From Dokdonella fugitiva (GTDB lineage: Bacteria; Pseudomonadota; Gammaproteobacteria; Xanthomonadales; Rhodanobacteraceae), in assembly GCF_014138265.1 (NCBI RefSeq), contig NZ_JACGXL010000002.1, positions 744,001 to 808,000 on the forward strand: DNA of 64,000 nt, read 5' to 3'. A model generated the notes under the pieces. The model was not told the origin of the DNA. It did not search any database and worked only from the letters and a program-made list of their open reading frames with translations. The first letter of the stretch is position 1. Each line of letters starts with the position of its first letter. A program made the position numbers and the translations under genes. Shown piece after piece: positions 31,943-40,376 of this stretch.

Positions 31943-32415
31943 ACGGCGACGGCGTGCGCATCCGCGACGCGGCCCGCGCCGACCTCGCGTTCATCGTCGA
32001 GGCGAACCTCGCGATGGCGCGCGAGACCGAGGGCAAGCCGCTCGCGCGCGACGTGCTCGAACGCGGCGTCGCCGCGGTGCTCGACCTGCCTGCGCGCGGC
32101 TTCTACCTCGTCGCCGAGCGCGCTGGCGAGGCGGTCGGCTGCCTGCTCGTCACGCGCGAGTGGAGCGACTGGCGCGACGGCGACTGGTGGTGGCTGCAGA
32201 GCGTGTACGTGGCGTCGCACGCGCGGCGCGGCGGCGTGTTCCGCGCGCTCTACGCCGAGGTCGAGCGGCGCGCCCGCAGCGCCGAGCGCGTGGTCGGCCT
32301 GCGCCTGTACGTCGAGCGCGAGAACCGCCCGGCGCAGGCGACCTATGCCACGCTCGGGATGGCGCAGACACACTACCTGCTGCTCGAAAAGGAAGGGTTG
32401 GGCGGCGAACCGTGA
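31939..32415 (+). CDS. GNAT-family N-acetyltransferase
   Basis: The 158-residue protein starts with VRIRDAARADLAFIVEANL, the first strand and helix of the GNAT fold. The central strand DWWWLQSVYVASHARRGGVF holds the acetyl-CoA pyrophosphate loop (RRGGVF, in place of the usual RGxGIG), and the end VERENRPAQATYATLGM is the typical GNAT C-terminal helix. It transfers an acyl group from acyl-CoA to an amine of unknown identity. ATG overlaps the methyltransferase stop (ATGA) and the GTG of the next gene overlaps its stop (GTGA), so it is one unit of a coupled four-gene operon. Confidence 0.88.
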   Translation: MNGDGVRIRDAARADLAFIVEANLAMARETEGKPLARDVLERGVAAVLDLPARGFYLVAERAGEAVGCLLVTREWSDWRDGDWWWLQSVYVASHARRGGVFRALYAEVERRARSAERVVGLRLYVERENRPAQATYATLGMAQTHYLLLEKEGLGGEP

Positions 32416-33383
32416 ACTCCGCACGCGCATTGCGCAGGCATCTGCACGACTTCTGGATCCTCTACCTGGCGCCATGGCTGCCGTCGTGGCTGCCGTGGCC
32501 GATCGCCTACCGCTGCTACCGTTTCCTCGCGCGTTTCGCCCACGTCTATCCGGAGCCGACGAGCGCCGCCGTCGCCGTCGCGCCCGACTACCTGGCGATT
32601 CCCGATCGCGCCGCGTTCGCGCGCGACGTGCGCACCGTCTGGCTCGTCGACGCGGCCGACCTGCAGTTGTCGCTGCGCCATCGCGCCGACTGGCTGCCGT
32701 CGCACGTCGAGGTGCGCGGCGAGTGGCCGCAGGGTGCGTTCGTGGCGGTGAGCTTCCACTACAGCACCGGCCTGTGGGTGTTCCGCGACCTGCGCCGGCG
32801 CGGCCGCGACGCAGTGCTCGTCGCGGCGCGTTTCGAACGCGACGACTTCGGCCCGCATCCGGTGCGCTACCGCTACGGTTCGGCGCGCTTCGCCGAGATC
32901 GAGCGCCTGAGCGGCCAGCCGAACGCCTACCGCCCGGGCATCCGTGAACGCCTCATGGGCGCGCTCGCGAAGGGCGTGCCGGTGGTCAGCGTGATGGACA
33001 TGCCACCGCGGCTCGCGCCACGCGGGCAGCGACCGGTGCACCTGCTCGGCCGGCCCGCGTGCCTGCCGGACGGCTCGATCGAGCTCGCGCGCGAGGCGGG
33101 CGTGCCGATCGTGCCGTACTGGGTCGAGTTCGACCTCGCCCGCGGGCAGCGCACGCTCGTGATCGGCGAGGCGATGTCGCCGCAGCCGGCGGATGCCGTG
33201 CTCGCGCGCCTCGCCGGCATGCTCGACGGCCTGATCCGCTCCGTCCCCGCGGCGTGGCTGTTCTGGAACGAATGGCCGGGCTGGCAGCGCGATGCGGAGG
33301 GATTGCATGCGGCGGCGTTCTCAAACGAAGCCGCAGAAGGTAGGCTCTCCGACAGCGCGCCCGTCGCACGGAACCAGCCATGA
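32412..33383 (+). CDS. Predicted membrane acyltransferase, LpxL/HtrB-like
   Basis: The 323-residue protein has an N-terminal hydrophobic segment (WILYLAPWLPSWLPWPIAYR, about residues 15-34) and the general plan of late lipid A acyltransferases: ALRRHLHDF start, FVAVSFHYSTGLWVFRDLRR in the position of the catalytic H-x4-[DE] motif, VPVVSVMDMPPR and AREAGVPIVPYWVEFD later. The motif reads HYSTGL, without the usual acidic residue. It may be a remote or inactive relative, so the assignment is tentative. GTG 32412 overlaps the GNAT stop, and its stop overlaps the thiolase ATG. Confidence 0.6.
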   Translation: MNSARALRRHLHDFWILYLAPWLPSWLPWPIAYRCYRFLARFAHVYPEPTSAAVAVAPDYLAIPDRAAFARDVRTVWLVDAADLQLSLRHRADWLPSHVEVRGEWPQGAFVAVSFHYSTGLWVFRDLRRRGRDAVLVAARFERDDFGPHPVRYRYGSARFAEIERLSGQPNAYRPGIRERLMGALAKGVPVVSVMDMPPRLAPRGQRPVHLLGRPACLPDGSIELAREAGVPIVPYWVEFDLARGQRTLVIGEAMSPQPADAVLARLAGMLDGLIRSVPAAWLFWNEWPGWQRDAEGLHAAAFSNEAAEGRLSDSAPVARNQP

Positions 33384-34666
33384 ATCGAAGTCCAATCCGC
33401 GCAGGCATCATCGGCGGCGTACGCATCCCGTTCTGCCGCAACAACACCGCCTATGCCGAGGTCGGCAACTTCGGCATGGCGGTCAAGACGCTCGGTGCGC
33501 TGGTCGAGAAGTTCGGCCTGCACGGCCTCGAGCTCGGCGAGGTCGCGTACGGCTCGGTCATCAAGCATGCGTCCGACTGGAACATCGCGCGCGAGGCGAC
33601 GCTGTCGTCCGGCCTCGCGCCGACGACCCCCGGCCTCACCACCGCGCGCGCGTGCGGCACCTCGCTAGACAACGCGATCCTGGTCGCGCAGAAGATCGCG
33701 AGCGGCCAGATCGAGGCCGGCATCGCCGGCGGCGCGGACACCACCAGCGACGTGCCGATCGTCTACTCGCGCGCGCTGCAGCAGCGCCTGCTCGCGGTGA
33801 ACCGCGCGAAGACGCCCGCGGACAAGGCGAAGGCGGCGCTCAAGGGGTTTTCGTTCGGCGACCTCAAGCCGTCGTTCCCGGGCGTGGCCGAGCCGCGCAC
33901 GGGCAAGTCGATGGGTGACCACTGCGAGCTCATGGCGCGTGAGTGGAACATCGGCCGCGAGGAACAGGACCGACTCACGCTCGCGAGCCACCAGAAGCTC
34001 GCCGCGGCCTACGAGCGCGGCTTCTTCAAGGACCTGGTCGTGCCATTCCGCGGCGTCGAGCGCGACAACATCCTGCGGCCGGACACGTCGCTCGAGAAGC
34101 TCGCCGCACTCAAGCCCGCGTTCGACCGGACGTCCGGCCACGGCACCCTGACCGCCGGCAACTCGACCGCGCTGTCGGACGGCAGCGCCGCGGTGCTCAT
34201 CGCGAGCGACGAATGGGCCGCCGCGCGCGGCCTCGCGGTGCAGGCCTACCTCACCCATGCGCAGGTCGCCGCGGTCGATTTCGTGCGCGGTGAAGGCCTG
34301 CTCATGGCGCCGACCGTGGCCGTGCCGCGCATGCTCGCGGCAGCCGGCCTCGGCCTGCAGGACTTCGACTTCTACGAGATCCACGAGGCGTTCGCTGCCC
34401 AGGTGCTGTGCACGCTGCGCGCGTGGGAGTCGCCCGAGTACTGCCGCAACCGCCTCGGCCTGGAGCGCCCGCTCGGCACGATCGATCCGGCGAAGCTGAA
34501 CGTGAACGGCTCGAGCCTCGCCGCGGGCCACCCGTTCGCGGCGACCGGCGCGCGCATCGTCGCGACGCTCGCCAAGCTGCTCGAGCAGAAGGGACGCGGC
34601 CGCGGGCTCATCTCGATCTGTACGGCCGGGGGCATGGGCGTCACGGCGATCCTCGAACGGCCTTAG
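33380..34666 (+). CDS. Acetyl-CoA C-acyltransferase (thiolase, FadI-like)
   Basis: The 428-residue cytosolic enzyme cleaves 3-ketoacyl-CoA or condenses two acyl-CoA molecules. Thiolase residues are present: nucleophilic Cys92 in ARACGTSLDNAI, NGSSLAAGHPFAATGAR with the active His, EIHEAFAAQVL and the second Cys in SICTAGGMGV. The insertion between 150 and 200 and length fit the FadI/mitochondrial trifunctional-beta subgroup more than FadA. No fadJ partner is adjacent. It is the last gene of the four-gene overlapping operon, so acyl-CoA use by the GNAT and acyltransferase may link them; this is inference. Confidence 0.92.
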   Translation: MNRSPIRAGIIGGVRIPFCRNNTAYAEVGNFGMAVKTLGALVEKFGLHGLELGEVAYGSVIKHASDWNIAREATLSSGLAPTTPGLTTARACGTSLDNAILVAQKIASGQIEAGIAGGADTTSDVPIVYSRALQQRLLAVNRAKTPADKAKAALKGFSFGDLKPSFPGVAEPRTGKSMGDHCELMAREWNIGREEQDRLTLASHQKLAAAYERGFFKDLVVPFRGVERDNILRPDTSLEKLAALKPAFDRTSGHGTLTAGNSTALSDGSAAVLIASDEWAAARGLAVQAYLTHAQVAAVDFVRGEGLLMAPTVAVPRMLAAAGLGLQDFDFYEIHEAFAAQVLCTLRAWESPEYCRNRLGLERPLGTIDPAKLNVNGSSLAAGHPFAATGARIVATLAKLLEQKGRGRGLISICTAGGMGVTAILERP

Positions 34667-34726
34667 ACTGGAGGCCGGCGTGATCGTCGGCGGACGACTC
34701 GCGCCGAGCCGCAAGCGAGGAACTCG

Positions 34727-35899
34727 ATGGAAAACAGCACCTACGCGCTGGTCCTGACCGGCGACGTCCTACCCGGCCACGCGGAAGAAGCCGTCTGGCC
34801 CGCGCTCGCCGCGTATTTCCGCATGGATCTGGACAAGCTGCGCTCGCAGCTCGTCGCGCGCGCACCGCTCGCGATCAAGCAGGGCGACGACCTCGGCAAG
34901 CTGCAGACGCTGCAGGCCGGCATCGCCGCGCTCGGCGCGGAAGCCGAAGTCTGCGCGCCCGACGAACGCGCGAGCCTGTTCGTCGTGCTCGCCAACACGC
35001 CGCGCGGGCCGATGCCGCGCGTGTTCGTCGACGACCGCATCGAACGCGGCCTGTGGGCGACGCGCCTGTCGGTGGCGGAAGTCGGCTCCTCGGCATGGCG
35101 CCCGTACGCCGATCTCGCCGCGCCCGCACCGGCGCCCGCTGCGCCGGTCGACCCGCCGGCAGCCGCGTTCGACGCGAATGCATTCACCTCGCGCGACACC
35201 ACGCGCGCGCACAAGCCGACCTCGAAGGCGGACTACGGCCACAGCCTCGCCGCGGTCGCGACACCGACCGCCGCAGCGCCGCAGCGTCTGCCCCCAGGCG
35301 ACGCGATCCATGCAGGATTCTGGCGGCGCGTCACGGCGACGCTCATCGACGGCCTGCTGATCGGCCTCGTGATGGGCGTGCTGCAGGTCGTCCTCGGCGT
35401 CGGCGCGATCGGCGGCTTCGCGGCCGCCGGGGACCCGGGTGCGGCGCTGTCGGCCGTGATCGGGTCGATGCTGCTGTTCTTCGCGCTCGCGTTCGTCGGC
35501 CAGTGGTTGTATTTCGCGCTGTTCGAAAGCAGCGCGATGCAGGCGACGCCGGGCAAGCGCGCGCTCGGCCTCAAGGTCGTCGACGAGCTCGGTGCACGCA
35601 TCGGCTTCGGCCGCGCGACGGGCCGCTACTTCGGCAAGATCATCTCCGGCGCGATCTTCTACGTCGGCTTCCTGATGGCGGGCTTCACCGAGCGCAAGCA
35701 GGCGTTGCACGACCTCATGGCCTCGACGCTCGTCGTGTTCGGCGAGGTGCAGCCGGGCCAGACGGTTCCGTCGGCGCGACCGCCGATGCCGTGGTGGGCA
35801 TGGCTCATCAACATCGTCCTGCTCGGCCTGCCGGTCGCGGCCATCGTGCTCGCGTTCGCGATGTTCCCGGGCGTGCTCGCCTCGCTGCAGCAGGGTTGA
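34727..35899 (+). CDS. RDD-family membrane protein
   Basis: The 390-residue protein has a soluble N-terminal half. Residues 1-80 form a small alpha/beta domain starting YALVLTGDVLPG, then a Pro/Ala-rich linker lies at about 128-200. An RDD domain follows from about 202 to 350: FWRRVTATLIDGLLIGLVMG, QATPGKRALGLKVVDELG and AGFTERKQALHDLMASTLVV, with four membrane helices including a last one near 360-385. RDD proteins are poorly understood; some act in Na+ or solute transport. GAGG precedes ATG 34727. It stands alone and converges on the DUF1232 gene over a hairpin. Confidence 0.85.
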   Translation: MENSTYALVLTGDVLPGHAEEAVWPALAAYFRMDLDKLRSQLVARAPLAIKQGDDLGKLQTLQAGIAALGAEAEVCAPDERASLFVVLANTPRGPMPRVFVDDRIERGLWATRLSVAEVGSSAWRPYADLAAPAPAPAAPVDPPAAAFDANAFTSRDTTRAHKPTSKADYGHSLAAVATPTAAAPQRLPPGDAIHAGFWRRVTATLIDGLLIGLVMGVLQVVLGVGAIGGFAAAGDPGAALSAVIGSMLLFFALAFVGQWLYFALFESSAMQATPGKRALGLKVVDELGARIGFGRATGRYFGKIISGAIFYVGFLMAGFTERKQALHDLMASTLVVFGEVQPGQTVPSARPPMPWWAWLINIVLLGLPVAAIVLAFAMFPGVLASLQQG

Positions 35900-35964
35900 A
35901 GGAGTCGCGAGGGCGGTTCGCCCGGAGCGCGCCGGGGAAGTGCCTTCAGCCTCCCCATGAACGC

Positions 35965-35989
35965 GAAGGGCCGCGCGAGGCGGCCCTTC
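35965..35989. terminator. Bidirectional hairpin between RDD and DUF1232 genes
   Basis: GAAGGGCCGC and GCGGCCCTTC form a perfect 10-bp stem with a 5-base loop, between two convergent genes. The A/T ends of the stem are short, so terminator strength is uncertain. Confidence 0.7.
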
Positions 35990-36011
35990 GGGAGGCAGGA
36001 CGCGGCGCGCT

Positions 36012-36590
36012 TCAGCCGCGGAACGAGAACAGCACCGGCCTCCAGCCGCCCGAGCTCTGGTAGCTCTGGCCGCGGCGCTTGCGCATGCGGTCGATCAGTT
36101 CGAGGCGGCGCGCCTCGGCCCATTCGACGCGCTGCGTCTTCAGCGAGGCCGGGTCCACGCCGTGCGCGGCGGCTTCCTGCTTGCGGTAGGCGACGAAGTC
36201 CTCGTACGCATCGACTTCGTGCTGCAGTTCCTTCACGCACAACTCGATCATGATCGCGTCGTCGAGGAAGCCGAGTACCGGCACGTTGTCCGGGATGATG
36301 TCCTGCGGGTTCGCGAAGTAGGTCAGGCAGGCGAGCACGCGCTGGCGGTCTTCGTCGGGAAGCGCGAAGCCTTCGTCGTTGACCATCGCGATCATGCTGT
36401 CGAGCTTCTGCAGGCGATCGGCGATGAACTGCGGCAGCTTGTTCGCGTGACCGTCGACGAGCAGGCGCGAAGCGGCCTCGGTGACCTGCTTGGCGGACAG
36501 GTTCTTCGACTCCTGCTGCGAACGCTGCATGGCGTCGATGAAGTGCTGGAGGTCGGCATCGCCGAGCTCGATGGTGATGGCCAGCGACAT
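36012..36590 (-). CDS. DUF1232 (YkvA-like) protein
   Basis: The 192-residue protein has the DUF1232 core CLTYFANPQDIIPDNVPVLG, continuing with FLDDAIMIELCVKEL (about residues 88-122). N-terminal charged helices (ADLQHFIDAMQRSQQES) and a basic C-terminal tail flank it. Many DUF1232 proteins are membrane associated, but here the core is not very hydrophobic, so a soluble protein is likely. Function is unknown. A GGAG site precedes ATG 36590. It stands alone; the next gene on this strand is the PLD gene upstream at 36698. Confidence 0.85.
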   Translation of the reverse strand: MSLAITIELGDADLQHFIDAMQRSQQESKNLSAKQVTEAASRLLVDGHANKLPQFIADRLQKLDSMIAMVNDEGFALPDEDRQRVLACLTYFANPQDIIPDNVPVLGFLDDAIMIELCVKELQHEVDAYEDFVAYRKQEAAAHGVDPASLKTQRVEWAEARRLELIDRMRKRRGQSYQSSGGWRPVLFSFRG

Positions 36591-36697
36591 GGATCAGCTC
36601 CAACCGAAAAGCGGACGGGAAGACTAGCCACCCCGGCGGGGGGCGTCAATCGCCGGGCTTGCGGGATCGACGTGCCGGCGCGGGGCGTCGCGGATGC

Positions 36698-38533
36698 CTA
36701 CAGGATGCCGACGAGGCCGGCGCCGAAGGCGGTCACGATGCGCGTGTAGATGGTCTTCAGCGGCAGGTCGACCTCGGGGAAATCGCCGACGTCGACGTGG
36801 CAGGCGTAGAACTCGGGCGTGCCCGGCCGCGATGGCGCGCAGCCGGGCGCGAGCTCGAAGCTGCTCGCGTAGCGGAACGGCCACAGGTCGAACAGCGGCA
36901 GCGAGGTCGACAGGTCGGCGATCGCGTTGTTGATGCGCCCGAGCAGGCCGGCGCGGCGGCGCTTAGCGATCGTCCATGCGTTGCCCGGCGCGGTGTTGCG
37001 CTCGATCGCCGCGCCGACGCGCGCGGCGACCGCGGCGTCGTAGATGATGAAACCCGATTCGGTGTTGTAGTCGTCCGAGCGCGGGTCGAAGTTGTGCGAG
37101 CCGATCACGCTGATGCGGTCGTCGATGACGATCGATTTCGCGTGCAGGCCGAGGCGCACGCCGCCGCGCACCAGCGGCGCGCGTTCGTAGCGGTGGTAGC
37201 GGCCGGTATTGCCTCCGCCGGAGAGGCGCTCGTAGTCGGCGACGAACACGGGCGCGTCGTCCGGGAACGGCTTGAATTCGTGGATCTCGAAGCCGTAACG
37301 CTTGAGGTAGCGCTTCTTGTACTTGTACGACAACGCGTAGACGTAGAACGCGTCGGTCGCGGCGAGCGAGTTGGTCGAAACGAGCACCTCGACCGGCGGC
37401 TTGCGCCGGTGCAACTCCTGGAACACCTCGCGCGCGCGGCGGCTGAGCACGAGGTACGGCGTCTCGAACACGATGCGCTGCTGCGCGCCGCGCAGCAGGC
37501 CGCTGATGCGCGTGGTGAGCTCGAGCAGGGCGGCGTCGTTCGGCCGCGCCGCCTTGTCCGGCGCGTCGGAGAAGTAGTCGACGCGACCGACGCGCAGCGC
37601 GCGCGCGGCGAACTGCGCCTGCACGTAGGCGGGATCGCCGGCGCGTGAGCGCAGAGAGTCGATGCGCTCGCGGTCGACGCTGCTGCGCGGTTGCAGCGGC
37701 GCGTCCATGCCCGCATCGGCGACGAGGCGGCGGTTGACGTCGTTGAGCCGGGTCAGCGGCACCGCGCGCGGGTGCGCCCAGAAGCGATCGAACGACGCCT
37801 GCATCTCGGCACCCGCGGCGGGGCCGAGCACGAGCACGTCGCGGTCGCGGTAGTCGAATTCCTGGTCCCAGTCGAAGTAGCGGTTCTCGTAGTTGCGCCC
37901 GCCGGCGATGCCGATCTCGCCATCGACGAGCAGCAGCTTGTTGTGCATGCGCTGGTTGAAGCGCGAGAAGCAGCAGAGCAGGCCGGCGGCGAACTCGAGC
38001 GGTTGCGTGACGGCCTCGTCGAAGGTCGGGTTGTACAGGCGGAACTCGAGGTTCGCGTGGGCGCGCGCGATGTGCGCGAGCCATTCGACGTCGTCGAGCG
38101 AGAACAACTGGTCGGCGAGCACGCGCACGCGCACGCCGCGGCGCGCCGCGGCGGCAAGCTCGTCGAGCACGAGCCAGCCGGCGTCGTCGTCGGCCCAGAT
38201 GAAAGTCTGGATGTCGATGCTGCGCCGCGCGGCGCGGATCAGGTGCACGCGCAGCAGCAGCGAATCCTCGCCGCGCTCGAGCACGTCGACGTAGTGGACC
38301 GGCACCGCGCCCGTGCTGTCGGCGCGCGCCCGCGCGGCGAGCTCGTGGTACGGCGATGCGATCGCGCAGTGGTCCTCGCGCGTGCAGTCGGTCGCCTGCG
38401 GCCGCGTCGCCGCGACGATCGCGTCCGCGCGGCGCGCGAGCGGCCGGTTCACGCCGCAGCCGGCGAGCAGCACGGTGGCGACCAACGCCACCCAGGCGAC
38501 GAGGCGCGCGCGGCGGCGCGGCGGAGGACTCAT
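36698..38533 (-). CDS. Phospholipase D-family lipoprotein, cardiolipin synthase C-like
   Basis: The 611-residue protein starts with a lipoprotein signal (VAWVALVATVLLAGC, lipid Cys at about 26). It contains two HKD motifs typical of phosphatidyl transfer: HNKLLLVDGEIGIAGGRN (about 202) and HAKSIVIDDRISVIGSHN (about 468). ETPYLVLSRRAREVFQEL and the intervening AATDAFYVYALSYKYKKR resemble ClsC/YmdC. ClsC uses phosphatidylethanolamine and phosphatidylglycerol to make cardiolipin; the same reaction is likely here at the envelope. ATG 38533 overlaps the YceI stop by 4 bases, so it is translated with the YceI gene. Confidence 0.9.
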   Translation of the reverse strand: MSPPPRRRARLVAWVALVATVLLAGCGVNRPLARRADAIVAATRPQATDCTREDHCAIASPYHELAARARADSTGAVPVHYVDVLERGEDSLLLRVHLIRAARRSIDIQTFIWADDDAGWLVLDELAAAARRGVRVRVLADQLFSLDDVEWLAHIARAHANLEFRLYNPTFDEAVTQPLEFAAGLLCCFSRFNQRMHNKLLLVDGEIGIAGGRNYENRYFDWDQEFDYRDRDVLVLGPAAGAEMQASFDRFWAHPRAVPLTRLNDVNRRLVADAGMDAPLQPRSSVDRERIDSLRSRAGDPAYVQAQFAARALRVGRVDYFSDAPDKAARPNDAALLELTTRISGLLRGAQQRIVFETPYLVLSRRAREVFQELHRRKPPVEVLVSTNSLAATDAFYVYALSYKYKKRYLKRYGFEIHEFKPFPDDAPVFVADYERLSGGGNTGRYHRYERAPLVRGGVRLGLHAKSIVIDDRISVIGSHNFDPRSDDYNTESGFIIYDAAVAARVGAAIERNTAPGNAWTIAKRRRAGLLGRINNAIADLSTSLPLFDLWPFRYASSFELAPGCAPSRPGTPEFYACHVDVGDFPEVDLPLKTIYTRIVTAFGAGLVGIL

Positions 38534-39141
38534 CCCGGCGTCGGTGCGGGCGCGGTGTCGTGCTGCGGCGGTATCGCGTACACCGTGAAGTCGAGTTCGA
38601 CCTTGTCCGAGAGCGTGCCGCGGTGCGAACCCATGCCGAACATCGAGCGGCGGATCGTGCCGGCGACGCGGATCGGGCAGTCGTAGGCGGGTCGTTCGCA
38701 TTCGGCCGGCTGCAGGTCGAACTGCACGGGCTGGCGCACGCCGCGCACGGTCAGTTCACCGGGCAGTTCGCCGCCCGCGCGCAACCGCGCGCGCGGGAAC
38801 GCGTCGGAGGTGAATTCGATCCGCGGGTGCGCCGCGACGTCGAAGAACTCGGGCGACTTCACCCATTCCTCGTAGGACGAACTGCTCATGTGCACGCTGG
38901 CGACGGCGATGCGTGCATCGACGCGCAACTCGTTGCGGAACGGGTCGAGCCGCACGGTGCCGTCGACCTTGCCGAAATGGCCGCGCACGCCGAGCAGCCA
39001 CATCACCTTCACGCGGAAACCGACGTCCGAACGGCTCGCGTCGAGGCGGATGATCCCGTCGGGGGCGGGATCGCTCGCGCATGCGGAGCCGGCGCCGCCG
39101 AGCAGGCCGCAGGCCAACAGCAAGGCGCGTGCGCCGCCCAT
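38530..39141 (-). CDS. YceI-family periplasmic protein
   Basis: The 203-residue preprotein has a signal peptide (ALLLACGLLGGAGSACA, about 6-22) and a YceI lipocalin-like barrel: IIRLDASRSDVGFRVKVMWL, VRGHFGKVDGTVRLDP, HPRIEFTSDAFPR, GELTVRGVRQPVQFDL and an ending MGSHRGTLSDKVELDFTVYA. YceI proteins bind polyisoprenoids such as ubiquinone-type lipids. A cysteine pair in CERPAYDCPIRV is unusual and may form a disulfide. It is translationally coupled to the downstream phospholipase D gene and starts 10 bases after sixA, suggesting an envelope-lipid operon. Confidence 0.9.
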   Translation of the reverse strand: MGGARALLLACGLLGGAGSACASDPAPDGIIRLDASRSDVGFRVKVMWLLGVRGHFGKVDGTVRLDPFRNELRVDARIAVASVHMSSSSYEEWVKSPEFFDVAAHPRIEFTSDAFPRARLRAGGELPGELTVRGVRQPVQFDLQPAECERPAYDCPIRVAGTIRRSMFGMGSHRGTLSDKVELDFTVYAIPPQHDTAPAPTPG

Positions 39142-39151
39142 CGCGCGGACG

Positions 39152-39631
39152 TCAAGGCCACCAGAAATGGCGCACGCGCGCCGTGCCCGGTTCGATCGAA
39201 CCGGCGGGCAGGGCCAGCCAGGCGACCGCGCCCGGCGGCATGCCGCGGCCCGAATCGGACGCGCCTTCGGTGAGCAGCGCGACGAGCGTCTCGAGGCCGG
39301 GATTGTGGCCGACGAGGAGGACGGTGTCGGCGTCGGCGTGGTCGTCGAGCACGCGGATCAGCGTGGCCGGCGTCGCGTCGTAGACGCGCGGTTCGAAGCG
39401 CAGGTCGGCGTAGCCGAGCGCAGCGAGCACGCGCTCGCAGGTCACGCGCGTGCGCGCGGCCGGCGAACAGAGCACGCGAACCGGCGCAGCCGCATGCTGT
39501 TTGAGCCACACGCCGGCGGCATCGGCCTCGGCCTCTCCCTGCGCGCTCAGCGGGCGGCTGGCGTCATCCTGGCCCGGCGTCGCGGCCTCCGCGTGCGCGT
39601 GGCGCAGCAGAATGATCTCGCGCATCGTCAT
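39152..39631 (-). CDS. sixA: Phosphohistidine phosphatase SixA
   Basis: SixA removes phosphate from histidine phosphotransfer domains (for example ArcB or the nitrogen PTS). The 159-residue product begins MTMREIILLRHAHAEAATPG with the RH(A/G) catalytic signature at about residues 10-12, has the second arginine in SPAARTRVTCE and the second His in LLVGHNPGLETLV. Length fits SixA rather than larger histidine phosphatases. GGAGG lies before ATG 39631. It is the first gene of a sixA-yceI-pld operon on the minus strand. Confidence 0.9.
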   Translation of the reverse strand: MTMREIILLRHAHAEAATPGQDDASRPLSAQGEAEADAAGVWLKQHAAAPVRVLCSPAARTRVTCERVLAALGYADLRFEPRVYDATPATLIRVLDDHADADTVLLVGHNPGLETLVALLTEGASDSGRGMPPGAVAWLALPAGSIEPGTARVRHFWWP

Positions 39632-39749
39632 CGGCGACTCCCTCCGTAAGTGCGATGAGCGATCATGCCGCATTCGTGCCCGCGGCGGTCAAGCGAAAGC
39701 GACGGCCGGCCGGCCATTGCTCGACCGGCCAGCCGTCGGGGGTGCCCGC

Positions 39750-40232
39750 TCAGCCTTTGTCGTCCGGCGTGGCGGTGGCGTCGTGGTGGCGGCCGAACGC
39801 GCCGCGGCGAGGCAGCAGCTGGTCGGCATCGAGCGTGCCCGAACCGCCGCTGAGGCGGTCGAAACGCGCCATCTCCTTCGCTTCGAAGTCGGCCTTGCTG
39901 ACGTTGCCCGAGCCGCTCGTGTCGTAGCGGTTCACGAAGCGCTCGGCGCGCTTCTGCACGCGTTGTGCAACCTGCGGCGAGGCGGCGATCTCGTTGGCGT
40001 CGACGCGTCCGTCGCCGTTGGTGTCGAGCTTGGCGAAGCGGGCGTCGACCCAGGCCTGGTACTCGGCGCGGCTGACCACGCCGTCGTGGTTGGTGTCGAT
40101 CTGGTCGAGGAAGCGTTGCTGGAACTCGGCGCGCCGCGCGGCGCGCGAGGTGGTGTCGCTCGAGGTGTCGGCGGCGCCGGCGCTGCCGGCGACGAAGGCG
40201 AGGGCGAGCAGGAGGGGAATGGTCGTGCGCAT
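39750..40232 (-). CDS. Exported EF-hand calcium-binding protein
   Basis: The 160-residue preprotein has a signal peptide (TIPLLLALAFVAGSAGAA, about residues 4-21). Three canonical EF-hand loops follow: DTNHDGVVSRAE, DTNGDGRVDANE and DTSGSGNVSKAD. A fourth, GGSGTLDADQ, is degenerate. They should bind calcium in the periplasm or outside the cell. The C-terminus is His/Asp-rich (GRHHDATATPDD). Such small calmodulin-like proteins are common in xanthomonads and have no set role. A possible small hairpin at 40305-40324 lies upstream, after the parA-like gene. Confidence 0.87.
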   Translation of the reverse strand: MRTTIPLLLALAFVAGSAGAADTSSDTTSRAARRAEFQQRFLDQIDTNHDGVVSRAEYQAWVDARFAKLDTNGDGRVDANEIAASPQVAQRVQKRAERFVNRYDTSGSGNVSKADFEAKEMARFDRLSGGSGTLDADQLLPRRGAFGRHHDATATPDDKG

Positions 40233-40376
40233 GGGAGGTACTCTTCGCTGCGGCCAGGGCGGCCGCACTCCCCCACAACGCACGGCGCCGCGGCGCGCCG
40301 ACCGGCGCCTTGCAAAGAAGGCGCAAAGGCGCGTTAACGCGGGCGCGCGCGCGCACCGCCCCGCCGGAAGCGGCGG

